Origin: Thalassolituus marinus
Lineage (GTDB): Bacteria > Pseudomonadota > Gammaproteobacteria > Pseudomonadales > Oceanobacteraceae
Assembly: GCF_020320395.1 (NCBI RefSeq)
Contig: NZ_JAEDAH010000005.1
Span: 1 to 64,000 of the forward strand
Direction: 5' to 3'
Length of the DNA: 64,000 nucleotides
The first letter of the stretch is position 1; each line of letters opens with the position of its first letter. Both the position numbers and the translations under genes were made by a program. A model generated the notes under the pieces. The model searched no databases. It had not been told where the DNA came from and saw nothing but the letters and a program-made list of their open reading frames with translations. Shown here in pieces: positions 8,989 through 17,346 of this stretch.

Positions 8989-9864
8989 TCAGCCTTTTGC
9001 TTGAGTTCGTGCAGGTAACTGCGCCATCACCACACATACCAGTACCAGTACAATCGCGGCCAGCTGAACGAGAGACAATGCCTCACTCAGGAACAATACA
9101 CCGGCAACCACAGCGACGACAGGGTTCACCAGTCCCAGAAAAGCCAGCTTGTCGACGGGCAGACGCGCTACCGAGCGGAACCAGAGAATGTAGCCCATAC
9201 CCATCGTCACCGGCCCCAGCCAGCCCAAAGCCAGAACAGAACCCAGCGTCAGCTGGGGAAAAGGACGCCCGGCAAGCATGGTAACCAGCAACAGCACAAC
9301 ACCGGCCAGCGCCAGCTGGGCACTGGTCATAATCATCGGTTTGATATCCTTGCCGAGGACGGGAATCAGCAAAACACCAATCGACATGCTGGTTGCTGCC
9401 AGTAGTGAACAGGCTACACCAGTCCAGTCCGGCGTCACCGGCGACTGCCACACCAGCAAGGCAACACCGGCGATACCGCCTGTAGCACACAGCAGTTGCA
9501 GTAGCGATGGGAAGCGTCCGAGTAGCGCGCGAATCAGCAGAATCTGCAACGGCATACTGGCCGTCAGGGTGGCTGCCATGCCGCCCGGCAGCCGCTGTAA
9601 CCCGGCAAACAACAGTGCAGTAAACAAGCCGATATTCAACGTGCTGAGTACTGCGATAGCCAGCCAGCGACTACGCCACACGGACAGTGGTACCAACGGC
9701 AACATCAGCAGCCCCGGTACCAGAATACGCAGAGTGGCCAGCCACATAGGGTCAAATCCCACCAACCAGGCCTTGGTAACCGGGTAGGTAGTCCCCCACA
9801 GCAAGGGCGCGATCAGTGCCAGCCACCAGGCGGATGCTGGAGCAGGTGAGGTGTTTGCTTGCAT
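8989..9864 (-). CDS. EamA/DMT family transporter
   Basis: A 291-residue inner-membrane protein with ten hydrophobic helices in two EamA repeats; PLLWGTTYPVTKAWL opens repeat one. Members export amino acids, metabolites or drugs. It is divergent from a MarR regulator, and one operator-like palindrome (9868-9885) sits at its ribosome site, so repression by that regulator is likely. ATG 9864 is chosen because the preceding in-frame stretch back to 10134 runs through both operators and into the MarR gene. Substrate unknown. Confidence 0.85.
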   Translation of the reverse strand: MQANTSPAPASAWWLALIAPLLWGTTYPVTKAWLVGFDPMWLATLRILVPGLLMLPLVPLSVWRSRWLAIAVLSTLNIGLFTALLFAGLQRLPGGMAATLTASMPLQILLIRALLGRFPSLLQLLCATGGIAGVALLVWQSPVTPDWTGVACSLLAATSMSIGVLLIPVLGKDIKPMIMTSAQLALAGVVLLLVTMLAGRPFPQLTLGSVLALGWLGPVTMGMGYILWFRSVARLPVDKLAFLGLVNPVVAVVAGVLFLSEALSLVQLAAIVLVLVCVVMAQLPARTQAKG

Positions 9865-9867
9865 TTT

Positions 9868-9885
9868 TATCTTCACATTAAGATA
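9868..9885. promoter_or_regulatory. MarR-type operator, site 1
   Basis: TATCTTCACATTAAGATA has perfect six-base arms (TATCTT/AAGATA). It lies directly against the EamA start codon and overlaps its ribosome-binding region. It shares its form with site 2. Confidence 0.6.
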
Positions 9886-9923
9886 TTTAATAGAAAGATA
9901 ACAACCTGACCAATAGTGGTCAA

Positions 9924-9943
9924 ATATCTTTACGTGAAGATAT
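9924..9943. promoter_or_regulatory. MarR-type operator, site 2
   Basis: ATATCTTTACGTGAAGATAT has seven-base perfect arms and is symmetrical at 18 of 20 positions. Its centre is 57 bases from that of site 1. The two define TATCTTnACnTnAAGATA and lie between the divergent transporter and MarR genes, as expected for autoregulation. Confidence 0.65.
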
Positions 9944-9990
9944 GTACCGGGCACACTATCAACGCACGAAGCGTATGGATACAACACCCG

Positions 9991-10485
9991 ATGCCAGACT
10001 CTAACGATCACATTGATTTTGTTGTCAGCCAATGGCGTACAGAACGTCCTGAGCTGGAGCCTATGCCGATGGCATTGATTGGCCGGCTGAAACGGCTTAC
10101 GACTCACCTGCGCCAGCACATAGAAAACCAGCACAAGAGTTTTGGCCTGGCGTGGGGAGAGTTTGATGTTCTCGCTACCCTGCTGCGCAGCGGTAAGCCT
10201 TACTGCCTGACTCCTACCCTGCTGTTTCGCTCGGCCATGCTGTCATCCGGCGCGATGACCAATCGCCTGAACAAGCTGGAAAAGCAGGGACTGATTGCGC
10301 GCCTGCCCGATCCGGAAGACCGCCGCAGCCTGCTGGTACAGTTGACGGACAGCGGCTTCGAGCTAATCAGCCAGGCGATCGGCGAACATGTCGATACCGA
10401 AGCTCAGCTGCTGCAGGCTCTGAGCGACGAAGAACAGCAGCAGCTGAATCAGCTGCTGAAGAAATGGTTAGCGGATTTCGAATAA
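9991..10485 (+). CDS. MarR family transcriptional regulator
   Basis: A 164-residue winged-helix repressor. The wing and recognition helix are plain: SSGAMTNRLNKLEKQGLI followed by PDPEDRRSLLVQLTDSG, the classic MarR wing. It is divergent from the EamA transporter and probably represses both genes through the two palindromes in between. ATG 9991 is preferred; a GTG at 9916 would place operator site 2 inside the coding region. The effector is unknown; by family precedent it would be a substrate of the exporter. Confidence 0.88.
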   Translation: MPDSNDHIDFVVSQWRTERPELEPMPMALIGRLKRLTTHLRQHIENQHKSFGLAWGEFDVLATLLRSGKPYCLTPTLLFRSAMLSSGAMTNRLNKLEKQGLIARLPDPEDRRSLLVQLTDSGFELISQAIGEHVDTEAQLLQALSDEEQQQLNQLLKKWLADFE

Positions 10486-10493
10486 CGCGAAAC

Positions 10494-10514
10494 GGGAGAC
10501 CATAATGGCCTCCC
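10494..10514. terminator. Imperfect hairpin between convergent genes
   Basis: GGGAGACCAT and ATGGCCTCCC pair with one mismatch around a single A between the MarR gene and fpr. There is no T run, so a shared terminator role is only plausible. Confidence 0.35.
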
Positions 10515-10521
10515 CTATGAA

Positions 10522-11295
10522 TTACTTCTCGACGAAGGCCCGCTCAATCACATAGTGACCAGCGTGACCGGCACGCGCTTCTTTAAAGCCCATACCATCC
10601 AGAATTTCGGTCAGATCGGCCAGCATCGCCGGGCTGCCACACAGCATAAAACGGTCGGTTTCCGGATTAAGATCCGCCAGACCAATATCGCGGGTCAGCT
10701 TACCGCTGGTTAACGCATCAGTCAGTCGCCCCTGATTACGGAAAGGCTCACGCGTAACCGTTGGGTAATAAATCAGCTTGTCACGTACCACATCGCCGAA
10801 GTACTCATTGTTCGGCAGCTCCTCCTCAATACGCTGCTGATACGCCAGTTCAGAAACATAACGCACACCATGGGTGAGGATTACCTTGTCGTACTGCTCG
10901 TAAACATCCAGATCCTTAATGATGCTCATAAACGGCGCCAGCCCGGTGCCCGTGCTCAACAGATACAGGTTCTTGCCCGGCAACAGGCTGTCAGTAATCA
11001 GCGTGCCCACCGGCTTGGTACCCACCAGAATTTCATCACCCACCTGCAGTTTCTGCAAACGGGAGGTCAGCGGACCATCCTGAACCTTGATTGAGAAAAA
11101 CTCCATCTCCTCTTCATAGTTCGCACTGGCGATACTGTAAGCGCGTAACAGCGGTTTATCTGCGACTTCCAGACCAATCATAGTGAAATGACCGTTCTTG
11201 AAACGCAGGCCCTGGTTACGTGTGGTAGTGAAGCTGAACAGTGTCTCGTTCCAGTGGTGGACGCTGGTGACTGTTTCCCGGATCAGGTTACTCAT
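10522..11295 (-). CDS. fpr: Ferredoxin-NADP reductase
   Basis: A 257-residue soluble FAD enzyme that moves electrons between NADPH and ferredoxin or flavodoxin. The FAD motif RAYSIAS is at about 56-62, the NADP-site STGTGLAPFMSI at about 115-126, and the C-terminus AFVEK is typical of the Pseudomonas/Azotobacter subclass (257-258 residues). ATG 11295 follows a GGAAA site. It is divergent from a LysR regulator; in P. putida an equivalent pair (fpr/finR) answers to oxidative stress, so the same control is likely here. Confidence 0.92.
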   Translation of the reverse strand: MSNLIRETVTSVHHWNETLFSFTTTRNQGLRFKNGHFTMIGLEVADKPLLRAYSIASANYEEEMEFFSIKVQDGPLTSRLQKLQVGDEILVGTKPVGTLITDSLLPGKNLYLLSTGTGLAPFMSIIKDLDVYEQYDKVILTHGVRYVSELAYQQRIEEELPNNEYFGDVVRDKLIYYPTVTREPFRNQGRLTDALTSGKLTRDIGLADLNPETDRFMLCGSPAMLADLTEILDGMGFKEARAGHAGHYVIERAFVEK

Positions 11296-11361
11296 CTTGG
11301 TTTCCGCAGGTAATGATTTAACTTGCGTTACAGCTTAGCGCCAGCGACAATATCGGCAAAT

Positions 11362-11398
11362 CAGATTATTCAGTTATATCTGTTCGATTTTTCAGATA
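11362..11398. promoter_or_regulatory. LysR-type operator candidate (fpr/LysR intergenic)
   Basis: Three half-sites are regularly spaced: CAGAT (11362-11366), ATCTG (11378-11382) and CAGAT (11393-11397). The inner pair widens to TATCTG-N10-CAGATA. This is the T-N11-A style of LysR regulators and lies between the divergent fpr and LysR genes. Confidence 0.45.
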
Positions 11399-11409
11399 AG
11401 GATTGCGCC

Positions 11410-12306
11410 ATGCGTTACACCCTGCGCCAGCTTGAAGTCTTTGTGGCCATCGCCCACGAGCAAAACCTGACCCGCGCCGCCGACCGCCTGGCTATGTCAC
11501 AGAGTGCGGCCAGCAGTGCACTGAAAGACCTTGAGAATCAGTTTGGGTTGCAGCTGTTTGATCGTATGGGCAAGCGTCTGCAGCTTAATGAACAGGGACG
11601 CCTGATGCGTCCCAAAGCCGAAGCCTTACTGGCTCAGGCACGGGATTTTGAGCAGAGCCTGCTGCAACACGCGGAAGCGGGTCCGCTGAATGTCGGTGCC
11701 ACCCTGTCGATTGGTAACTACATGGCGGTGGGGCTGATGGCCGACTACATGAAGCGCTATCCGCAATCAGCCATTACCCTGGATGTCGGCAACACCCGCC
11801 ATATCGTCGACAAAGTACTGAATTACGATCTCGATGTAGGTCTGATCGAAGGTGAGATTAATCATCCCGATCTGGAAATCATTCCCTGGCGCGAGGACGA
11901 GCTCGCCGTCTTCTGCGATCGTGACAATCCACTCGCCAGCAACAGTACCAACCTCTCAGATGATGATCTGCGGAATGCCCAGTGGATTCTGCGCGAAGCC
12001 GGTTCTGGTACACGCCAGGCTTTCGACCGTGCCATGCATGGCTTATTACCCGATCTGCACATCGCTCTCGAACTGCAGCATACGGAAGCGATTAAACGTG
12101 CGGTTGAAGCCGGACTGGGCATTGGCTGCCTGTCGTTGATAACCCTGGCGGATGCCTTCCGTCGTGGCAGCCTGATCCGACTGGACGTTCCGGCGCGTGA
12201 TTTCTCGCGCCAGTTATACATCATCGTGCATAAACTGAAATATCGCAGTGCTGGTATCAACGCCTGGCTGGAGTTGTGTCAGGAGCAGAGCGACAACCAT
12301 GAATAA
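11410..12306 (+). CDS. LysR family regulator, FinR/YeiE-like
   Basis: A 298-residue transcription factor. The winged helix-turn-helix is at 1-60 (LTRAADRLAMSQSAASSALKDLE) and the effector domain follows (about 90-295). MRYTLRQLEVFVAI is the opening typical of the YeiE/FinR group. ATG 11410 has AAGGA upstream; an upstream in-frame start would cross the operator region. Being divergent from fpr, it probably activates that gene and represses itself. Its last codons overlap the start of the YgjP-like gene by eight bases, so that gene is probably translated from the same message. Confidence 0.88.
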   Translation: MRYTLRQLEVFVAIAHEQNLTRAADRLAMSQSAASSALKDLENQFGLQLFDRMGKRLQLNEQGRLMRPKAEALLAQARDFEQSLLQHAEAGPLNVGATLSIGNYMAVGLMADYMKRYPQSAITLDVGNTRHIVDKVLNYDLDVGLIEGEINHPDLEIIPWREDELAVFCDRDNPLASNSTNLSDDDLRNAQWILREAGSGTRQAFDRAMHGLLPDLHIALELQHTEAIKRAVEAGLGIGCLSLITLADAFRRGSLIRLDVPARDFSRQLYIIVHKLKYRSAGINAWLELCQEQSDNHE

Positions 12307-12811
12307 ACCGCGTCAGCCCAACTATCTGGGAAGTTACAGTCCGCAACTGCAGGCCCAGGCGCAAAGCCTGCTCGACGAAGAAAAGACTGCTACGTTACTG
12401 CTGCGTAAGTATCCCGACGTACATGAACTCAGCTCAGAAAAAATGCTGTATCAGTACGCTATCGATCTGAAAAACGAGCACATGCGCAGCTCACCACCGA
12501 TCAGCAAAGTCATCTATGACGACAAAATTCACGTTATCAACAACGCCCTCGGTCTGCACACGTTTGTCTCGCGGGTACAGGGCAACAAGCTCAAAGCAAA
12601 AAACGAGATCCGAATATCGTCGCTGTTTCGCCGCGTACCAGAACCGCTGCTGCGTATGATTCTGGTTCACGAACTGGCGCATCTGCGGGAAAAAGAACAC
12701 AACAAGGCCTTTTACAAACTCTGTTGTTATATGGAGCCGGATTACCACCAGCTGGAATTTGATCTGCGTCTCTACCTCTGCCACCGCGACCGCTACGGCG
12801 ACCTCTGGTAG
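12299..12811 (+). CDS. YgjP-like (WLM/SprT-type) metallohydrolase
   Basis: A 170-residue cytosolic protein with the zinc motif HELAHLREKEHNKAFY at about 124-139, where the two H of HELAH plus the H of EKEH form the metal site and E the catalytic base. E. coli YgjP of this family has been reported to hydrolyse UTP; others are called M48-like peptidases. The start overlaps the LysR stop by eight bases (translational coupling). A gene unrelated in function to fpr control, so the coupling may be incidental. Confidence 0.8.
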   Translation: MNKPRQPNYLGSYSPQLQAQAQSLLDEEKTATLLLRKYPDVHELSSEKMLYQYAIDLKNEHMRSSPPISKVIYDDKIHVINNALGLHTFVSRVQGNKLKAKNEIRISSLFRRVPEPLLRMILVHELAHLREKEHNKAFYKLCCYMEPDYHQLEFDLRLYLCHRDRYGDLW

Positions 12812-12862
12812 TCCATCCGAAAACATGTGAGGATAACGCAACGTCTCAGCAGGGAGTTGCTA

Positions 12863-13315
12863 ATGACTTACACCAGCGATGAAATATTCATGAATGCTGC
12901 TCTGGAAGAAGCCCGCCGCGGGCGCGAACAGGGTGGCATTCCCATTGGTTCGGTACTGGTACACAACGGCGTCATTATTGGCCGCGGCCATAATCGCCGG
13001 GTGCAGCAAGGCAGTGTGATTCGCCATGCTGAAATGGACTGTCTGGAAAATGCCGGACGCCAGCCAGCCTCTGTCTATCAGGAGTGCACGCTCTACTCTA
13101 CTCTTTCGCCCTGCGATATGTGCAGTGGTGCAGCCCTGCTGTATGGTATTCCCAGAGTGGTTATTGGTGAGAATGTCACTTTTTCAGGCCCGGAATCCTT
13201 ACTTACAGAACGCGGTGTTGAAATCACCATTCTGCAACACCAGGAATGCATCCATCTGATGCGCCAGTTCATCGTTGATAATGCCGAATTATGGAACGAA
13301 GATATCGGTGAATAA
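12863..13315 (+). CDS. Cytosine deaminase of the yeast Fcy1 type
   Basis: A 150-residue zinc hydrolase converting cytosine to uracil for salvage. The zinc ligands are H55 (HAE, with E57 as proton shuttle), C84 and C87 (PCDMC). The protein follows yeast Fcy1 closely from memory: GGIPIG, RGHN, LENAGR, TLSPCDMC, YGIPR, GEN and the C-terminal EDIGE that closes the active site. Bacteria normally use the unrelated amidohydrolase CodA. ATG 12863 has GGGAG nine bases upstream; an ATG at 12827 lacks one. It may share the transcript of the YgjP-like gene 51 bases upstream. A broader nucleoside/guanine deaminase activity cannot be excluded. Confidence 0.8.
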   Translation: MTYTSDEIFMNAALEEARRGREQGGIPIGSVLVHNGVIIGRGHNRRVQQGSVIRHAEMDCLENAGRQPASVYQECTLYSTLSPCDMCSGAALLYGIPRVVIGENVTFSGPESLLTERGVEITILQHQECIHLMRQFIVDNAELWNEDIGE

Positions 13316-13399
13316 TCCGCCAGGAAAAAGCCTGCTAAATTGACTCAGCAACAGCGGGCCGATAATCTTTTGGCTACTGAAGTTAAGCTATGAGTCTTT

Positions 13400-14008
13400 A
13401 TGCTTATTTACCTGATCGACGACCACCAGATGTTTGCCGAAGCAATGAAAACGGTTGTCAGCGGATTGATTCAGGGTTGTACAGTCAAAGCCTATACTGC
13501 CGCGGAAAATGCACTGAAAAGTATTCAGCAGGAAACTCCGCAACTGATTATTCTTGATCTTGAAATGGCTGGTGTGAACGGCCTGATGTTACTGGATATT
13601 CTCTCACAGAATGGCAAGAACATTCCGGTGCTGGTCTGTTCCGGCAATCTGACCGATGCCAACAAACAGCGGGTGATGTCAGCCGGAGCACGTGGGTTTC
13701 TCAGCAAAGCTGAGGGTACCGATGAAATAAAACAGGCCATCACCGCGGTAATGGCCGGGCAATCTTATCCCGCTGGCGCCGAACACTACATCGACCAACA
13801 ACAGCAGGCTCTGCTTTCTAACCGGCAGCGCGTAATTCTCACCCTGATGCAATCCGGCATGGGCAATGCAGCCATCGCCGATACACTCTGCCTCAGTACC
13901 AATACCATCAAAACTCACATCCGTCTGATGTACAACACACTGGATGTGACCAGCCGTATCGAATGCCTGAATAAAGCCCGTGAAATGGGCTTACTCGACA
14001 CTCAATAA
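13400..14008 (+). CDS. NarL/FixJ-type response regulator
   Basis: A 202-residue two-component regulator: receiver domain (1-120; DD near residue 7-8, phospho-Asp in LIILDLEMAG, Lys in LSKAEG) and LuxR-type helix-turn-helix (about 140-200; SNRQRVILTLMQSGMGNAAIADTL is close to its core). It activates or represses unknown promoters. It converges on the hybrid kinase gene, with 18 bases of 3' overlap. That kinase is a plausible partner. Confidence 0.88.
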   Translation: MLIYLIDDHQMFAEAMKTVVSGLIQGCTVKAYTAAENALKSIQQETPQLIILDLEMAGVNGLMLLDILSQNGKNIPVLVCSGNLTDANKQRVMSAGARGFLSKAEGTDEIKQAITAVMAGQSYPAGAEHYIDQQQQALLSNRQRVILTLMQSGMGNAAIADTLCLSTNTIKTHIRLMYNTLDVTSRIECLNKAREMGLLDTQ

Positions 14009-15748
14009 CAGCTCATTAATTGACTGACGCAGTTTGTCGGCAGACATCGGTTTAAACAGCACCGTCAGGCCGCTACTCTGCAAAGTCTTCAGCCGCTCTG
14101 GTGATGTATTACCGGTAATTACCATGGCCGGCAACTGCGGATAAACGCTGTGAACACAGTGAATAATATCCAGTGCATTCTTACCTTCGGGCAGCCGATC
14201 ATCCGAAATCAGAATATCCGGCTGCCACTGACTGTGTAACAGCTCCCGCGTTTTTTGCAGACTGTGACTCACTGCGACATCGTGTCCGGCAGACACCAGC
14301 ACGGCGGAAATAGCATCGGCAACCTGCTCCTCATCCTCGACCAGCAGAATTCTCAGACATCCTTGTTGAACACTGTGGGAGCTCACCCCCTCAGCCGCAT
14401 CCGGTTTGTCAGCCGCAGGCCAACACAAGGTAATGGTTGTCCCTTTGCCGGGTTTTGACATGACATCCAGTTTAATACCGTGCAGGTGACACAAACGCTT
14501 AACAATCGGTAGCCCAAGTCCCATTCCCTGCCGGGCTGATTCTTCACTATCGGCCAGCTGTACGAACTCTTCAAAAGCATCATCTAACTCCTGCTCCGTC
14601 ATGCCTGCTCCTGTGTCAGACACTTCGACAGAAATCATTCCATGATGGTTGGAAGCAAGAAGTTTTACACTGCCTTTATGGGTATAACGAATTGCGTTGG
14701 CCAACAGGTTATCGAGTATTTCACTGACGATTCCCGTATCCATATCCGCCCACAGTTGCTCCGTTTGCAGAGAAAACGACAGTGACTTTTCCTGTGCATG
14801 AATGGCGTGAGTCGCAGCCAGTCGATTGAGTGTTTCATCCAGTCGCTGACGCGTTTTCTTTACCTTTACGACACCGGCATCCATACGCGAAATATCCAGT
14901 AGTCGATCCAGTAACTGACTGGCGGAATGTAAACTGTCGGTTAATTTGTTAATGGTAATGTCGTTGCGCAGATCGACATTGCTTTGCATTGCCTCTGCGT
15001 ACAAGCGTGCAGCCTGAACCGGCTGCCGAAGATCATGGCTTGCTACAGCAATAAAGCGGGTCTTTGCCTGAGTTCTGCGCTGCGCGAGTTTCTCAGAATC
15101 ACGGTGTTCCAACCGCAAAATAATCGCTTCCATGTGCGTACGATGAATCATCACACTGAAGGCCACCAGTGAAACCCAGGTGAATGGCGCAATGATAACG
15201 GGTAACCACTCACCACCAAAATCAACACTGAGCAGATGCCAGCCGAAGCTGAAAAATACTGGTGTAAGAAAGGTTATATAAATGTCCGGATAACAGCCCA
15301 TGGTCACCGATGGCGTAGACACAAGAACCACCACCAGCATCAATACCGACAGTACCTGAACCTGAGAAGCATCCGGAAAGAAGAGAAAGGGTGTCAGTCC
15401 CCAGAGTATCCCCCAGATAACGGACAAATACAGGTTTAGCCAATGCCAGCGCCTTACATAGCCAATATTCGCCAACGACTGATCACGCGCCGGCTGGCGA
15501 TAATGATGACGAATAATCAGCCAGGAATTGAGTGCCACAAAAGCAATGGCGGCGAACCATATTACTAACGCTGAAAAGGGTGCAGATGAGTAGAACATCA
15601 AACCGACGAGGCCAGCACCGATTACCGTCGTTACCATGCGCGATCCGACTTCGCTCATGAACAGGTTATGTCGCTCCCACTGTATTTCAGTCGCCAGCGG
15701 GTGATCCTGAAAGGATGAAAGGTACTTTCTGTACAACGTTTCAAGCAT
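13991..15748 (-). CDS. Membrane hybrid sensor histidine kinase
   Basis: A 585-residue kinase. About six hydrophobic helices (40-200) form a membrane sensor without a periplasmic domain. The HisKA dimerisation helix carries H238 (SHDLRQPVQ), followed by HATPase_c with N box (LDNLLANAIRY), DTGAGM and GMGLGL. A C-terminal receiver domain begins near 470 (ILLVEDEEQ, phospho-Asp in ILISDDRLP, Lys in LFKPM). The HDLRQP H-box and N-terminal bundle match kinases that pair with short FixJ-type regulators. Such a regulator converges at its 3' end. Confidence 0.87.
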   Translation of the reverse strand: MLETLYRKYLSSFQDHPLATEIQWERHNLFMSEVGSRMVTTVIGAGLVGLMFYSSAPFSALVIWFAAIAFVALNSWLIIRHHYRQPARDQSLANIGYVRRWHWLNLYLSVIWGILWGLTPFLFFPDASQVQVLSVLMLVVVLVSTPSVTMGCYPDIYITFLTPVFFSFGWHLLSVDFGGEWLPVIIAPFTWVSLVAFSVMIHRTHMEAIILRLEHRDSEKLAQRRTQAKTRFIAVASHDLRQPVQAARLYAEAMQSNVDLRNDITINKLTDSLHSASQLLDRLLDISRMDAGVVKVKKTRQRLDETLNRLAATHAIHAQEKSLSFSLQTEQLWADMDTGIVSEILDNLLANAIRYTHKGSVKLLASNHHGMISVEVSDTGAGMTEQELDDAFEEFVQLADSEESARQGMGLGLPIVKRLCHLHGIKLDVMSKPGKGTTITLCWPAADKPDAAEGVSSHSVQQGCLRILLVEDEEQVADAISAVLVSAGHDVAVSHSLQKTRELLHSQWQPDILISDDRLPEGKNALDIIHCVHSVYPQLPAMVITGNTSPERLKTLQSSGLTVLFKPMSADKLRQSINELLLSVE

Positions 15749-15907
15749 TAATCAGTGCCCTTCCCTTGCAACTTATTCACTCAATTTTTTGGCTCAATTG
15801 TAGTATTCACTGGCATACGCTGCTGGGAAATACCACAACATTTCTGAGCGAGAATTCCTCGCTAAGCATGGTCGTTATTGCTTGCTTAGCAGACTACCAT
15901 ACAAAAT

Positions 15908-15934
15908 GAAAAGCCCGGCATAACCGGGCTTTTC
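15908..15934 (-). terminator. Terminator of the lipoprotein gene
   Basis: GAAAAGCCCGG (15908-15918) pairs perfectly with CCGGGCTTTTC (15924-15934) around a five-base loop, 13 bases past the lipoprotein stop, with T-rich sequence after it on the minus strand. Confidence 0.8.
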
Positions 15935-15947
15935 AAACAGGCTCTGG

Positions 15948-17267
15948 TTATTTCACTTCAACTTCCGCACCGGCACCTTCCAGTTCTGCTTTGATCTGTT
16001 CAGCTTCTTCCTTACTCACTTTATTTACAGAGCGCTGACTGACTGCAACAACTTCCGGCGCTTGTGACTGCGGCACGTCTGGTGCGGTAAATTCAATGAG
16101 CTTACCTTCGTCAGTCGAATCATGACACCACAGCGTGGTTCCGTTGACAGCCAGTTGATCTGCACAATGCGTGAAATCACCGCCACTTAACAGAACATAA
16201 GCTTTCCCGGTAAAGTCAGCGCCGACCAGGCCGGCATCAGCCGATACCGCAAACAGGTCATCGCCGCTGTACACCAGATCCAGAATATCCGCACCTTCAC
16301 TGGTATCAGCGGTAAATGGATTGCCATTAAATTCTAATACAGTAGATTTTGATTCAAAATCATCGAGCAGGTAAGTATTACCTTCGACATTAATGGTGAA
16401 AAAATAGTCATCCTCAGGATCCACTTCGACAGCCGTGAAGAAGAAACTCATGTTGTCTTCTTCATATACTTCTGCCTCAGTGATTTCGTTCTGCGAGTAA
16501 TCATATTCGACAGACACTTCAAACAAGCCGAACTTGCCATCGTTTTTCTGGCCGGATACATAGAAATTTACAGAATAAGAAGAGCCGCCCTTAGAGGCTG
16601 TATCAAACACCGACAGACCGCCCATTGAGTGACAATCGATAAGTGATTCACCGTTGTCCTCGAAATCGGTGCTGTAGCTTACATCCGTGCCTGGCAGATA
16701 AATCTCCAGAGTGGCTGGATCAACCGTTTCAGCTGGCGTAGGTTCCAGAGCAACAGCCATCGCCGATGATTCTGGCTCAGGCTCTGTGCCACCTTCCAGC
16801 AGAGATGCCTCTGCATAGCCACAGGTCGCGATCAGAACTGTACTGACCTCAGTACCTTCAAACGTACCGGATACTGGCAGTGCCAGCACATCGCGGTAAT
16901 AATTGCTGCTCAGAGTCAGTCCATCAACGGCAGTAAATTCTTTAGTCGCGCTCTGCGCCAGCATCAAAGTATGAGTAACACTGCTGTCGCTTGCGGTAGA
17001 GCGTTTCAGCGCCACAAGAGGACCATTCTGAGCTCCTTGCGGGTATGTCAGACCAACCAGCTCATCGCTACCGACAGACCAGCTCAGATCGGTATATGTG
17101 GTTAATGCAACAGGAGTGTCGTCCTGGTTTTGCGGAGTATCATTACCATTTCCGGTTCCATCAGCATTGTCACTGCTGCTCGAGGAGCTGCTGCCACCGC
17201 AACCTGTCAGTGCGATGGAAGATAAGGTAGCCAGAAGAACGGCGAGGGAAAGTTTATTGGTTAACAT
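15948..17267 (-). CDS. Secreted lipoprotein of unknown function
   Basis: A 439-residue predicted lipoprotein. The signal peptide ends in the lipobox LTGC, followed by GGSSSSSSSDNADG, a low-complexity linker typical of marine outer-membrane or surface lipoproteins. The body is acidic and beta-rich, with no catalytic motif I can recognise. A short C-terminal KVSKEEAEQIKAELEGAG segment resembles an ClpS/ribosomal-L7-like helix but is probably chance. ATG 17267 has AGGA upstream and gives a clean signal peptide. It has its own terminator and is 79 bases downstream of the TauE/SafE gene. Confidence 0.7.
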   Translation of the reverse strand: MLTNKLSLAVLLATLSSIALTGCGGSSSSSSSDNADGTGNGNDTPQNQDDTPVALTTYTDLSWSVGSDELVGLTYPQGAQNGPLVALKRSTASDSSVTHTLMLAQSATKEFTAVDGLTLSSNYYRDVLALPVSGTFEGTEVSTVLIATCGYAEASLLEGGTEPEPESSAMAVALEPTPAETVDPATLEIYLPGTDVSYSTDFEDNGESLIDCHSMGGLSVFDTASKGGSSYSVNFYVSGQKNDGKFGLFEVSVEYDYSQNEITEAEVYEEDNMSFFFTAVEVDPEDDYFFTINVEGNTYLLDDFESKSTVLEFNGNPFTADTSEGADILDLVYSGDDLFAVSADAGLVGADFTGKAYVLLSGGDFTHCADQLAVNGTTLWCHDSTDEGKLIEFTAPDVPQSQAPEVVAVSQRSVNKVSKEEAEQIKAELEGAGAEVEVK

Positions 17268-17346
17268 ATAGCATCCTGATAATTCCATGTTTCCCGGGAA
17301 GTTAATCAGGACTGTCCGTCTGGATCTTCACCCCGAAGGGTGAAGA

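Noticed and set aside
15949-16040. C-terminal helix of the lipoprotein resembling ribosomal L7/L12
   Set aside because: Short acidic Ala/Glu/Lys helices are common by chance, and the rest of the protein is unrelated.
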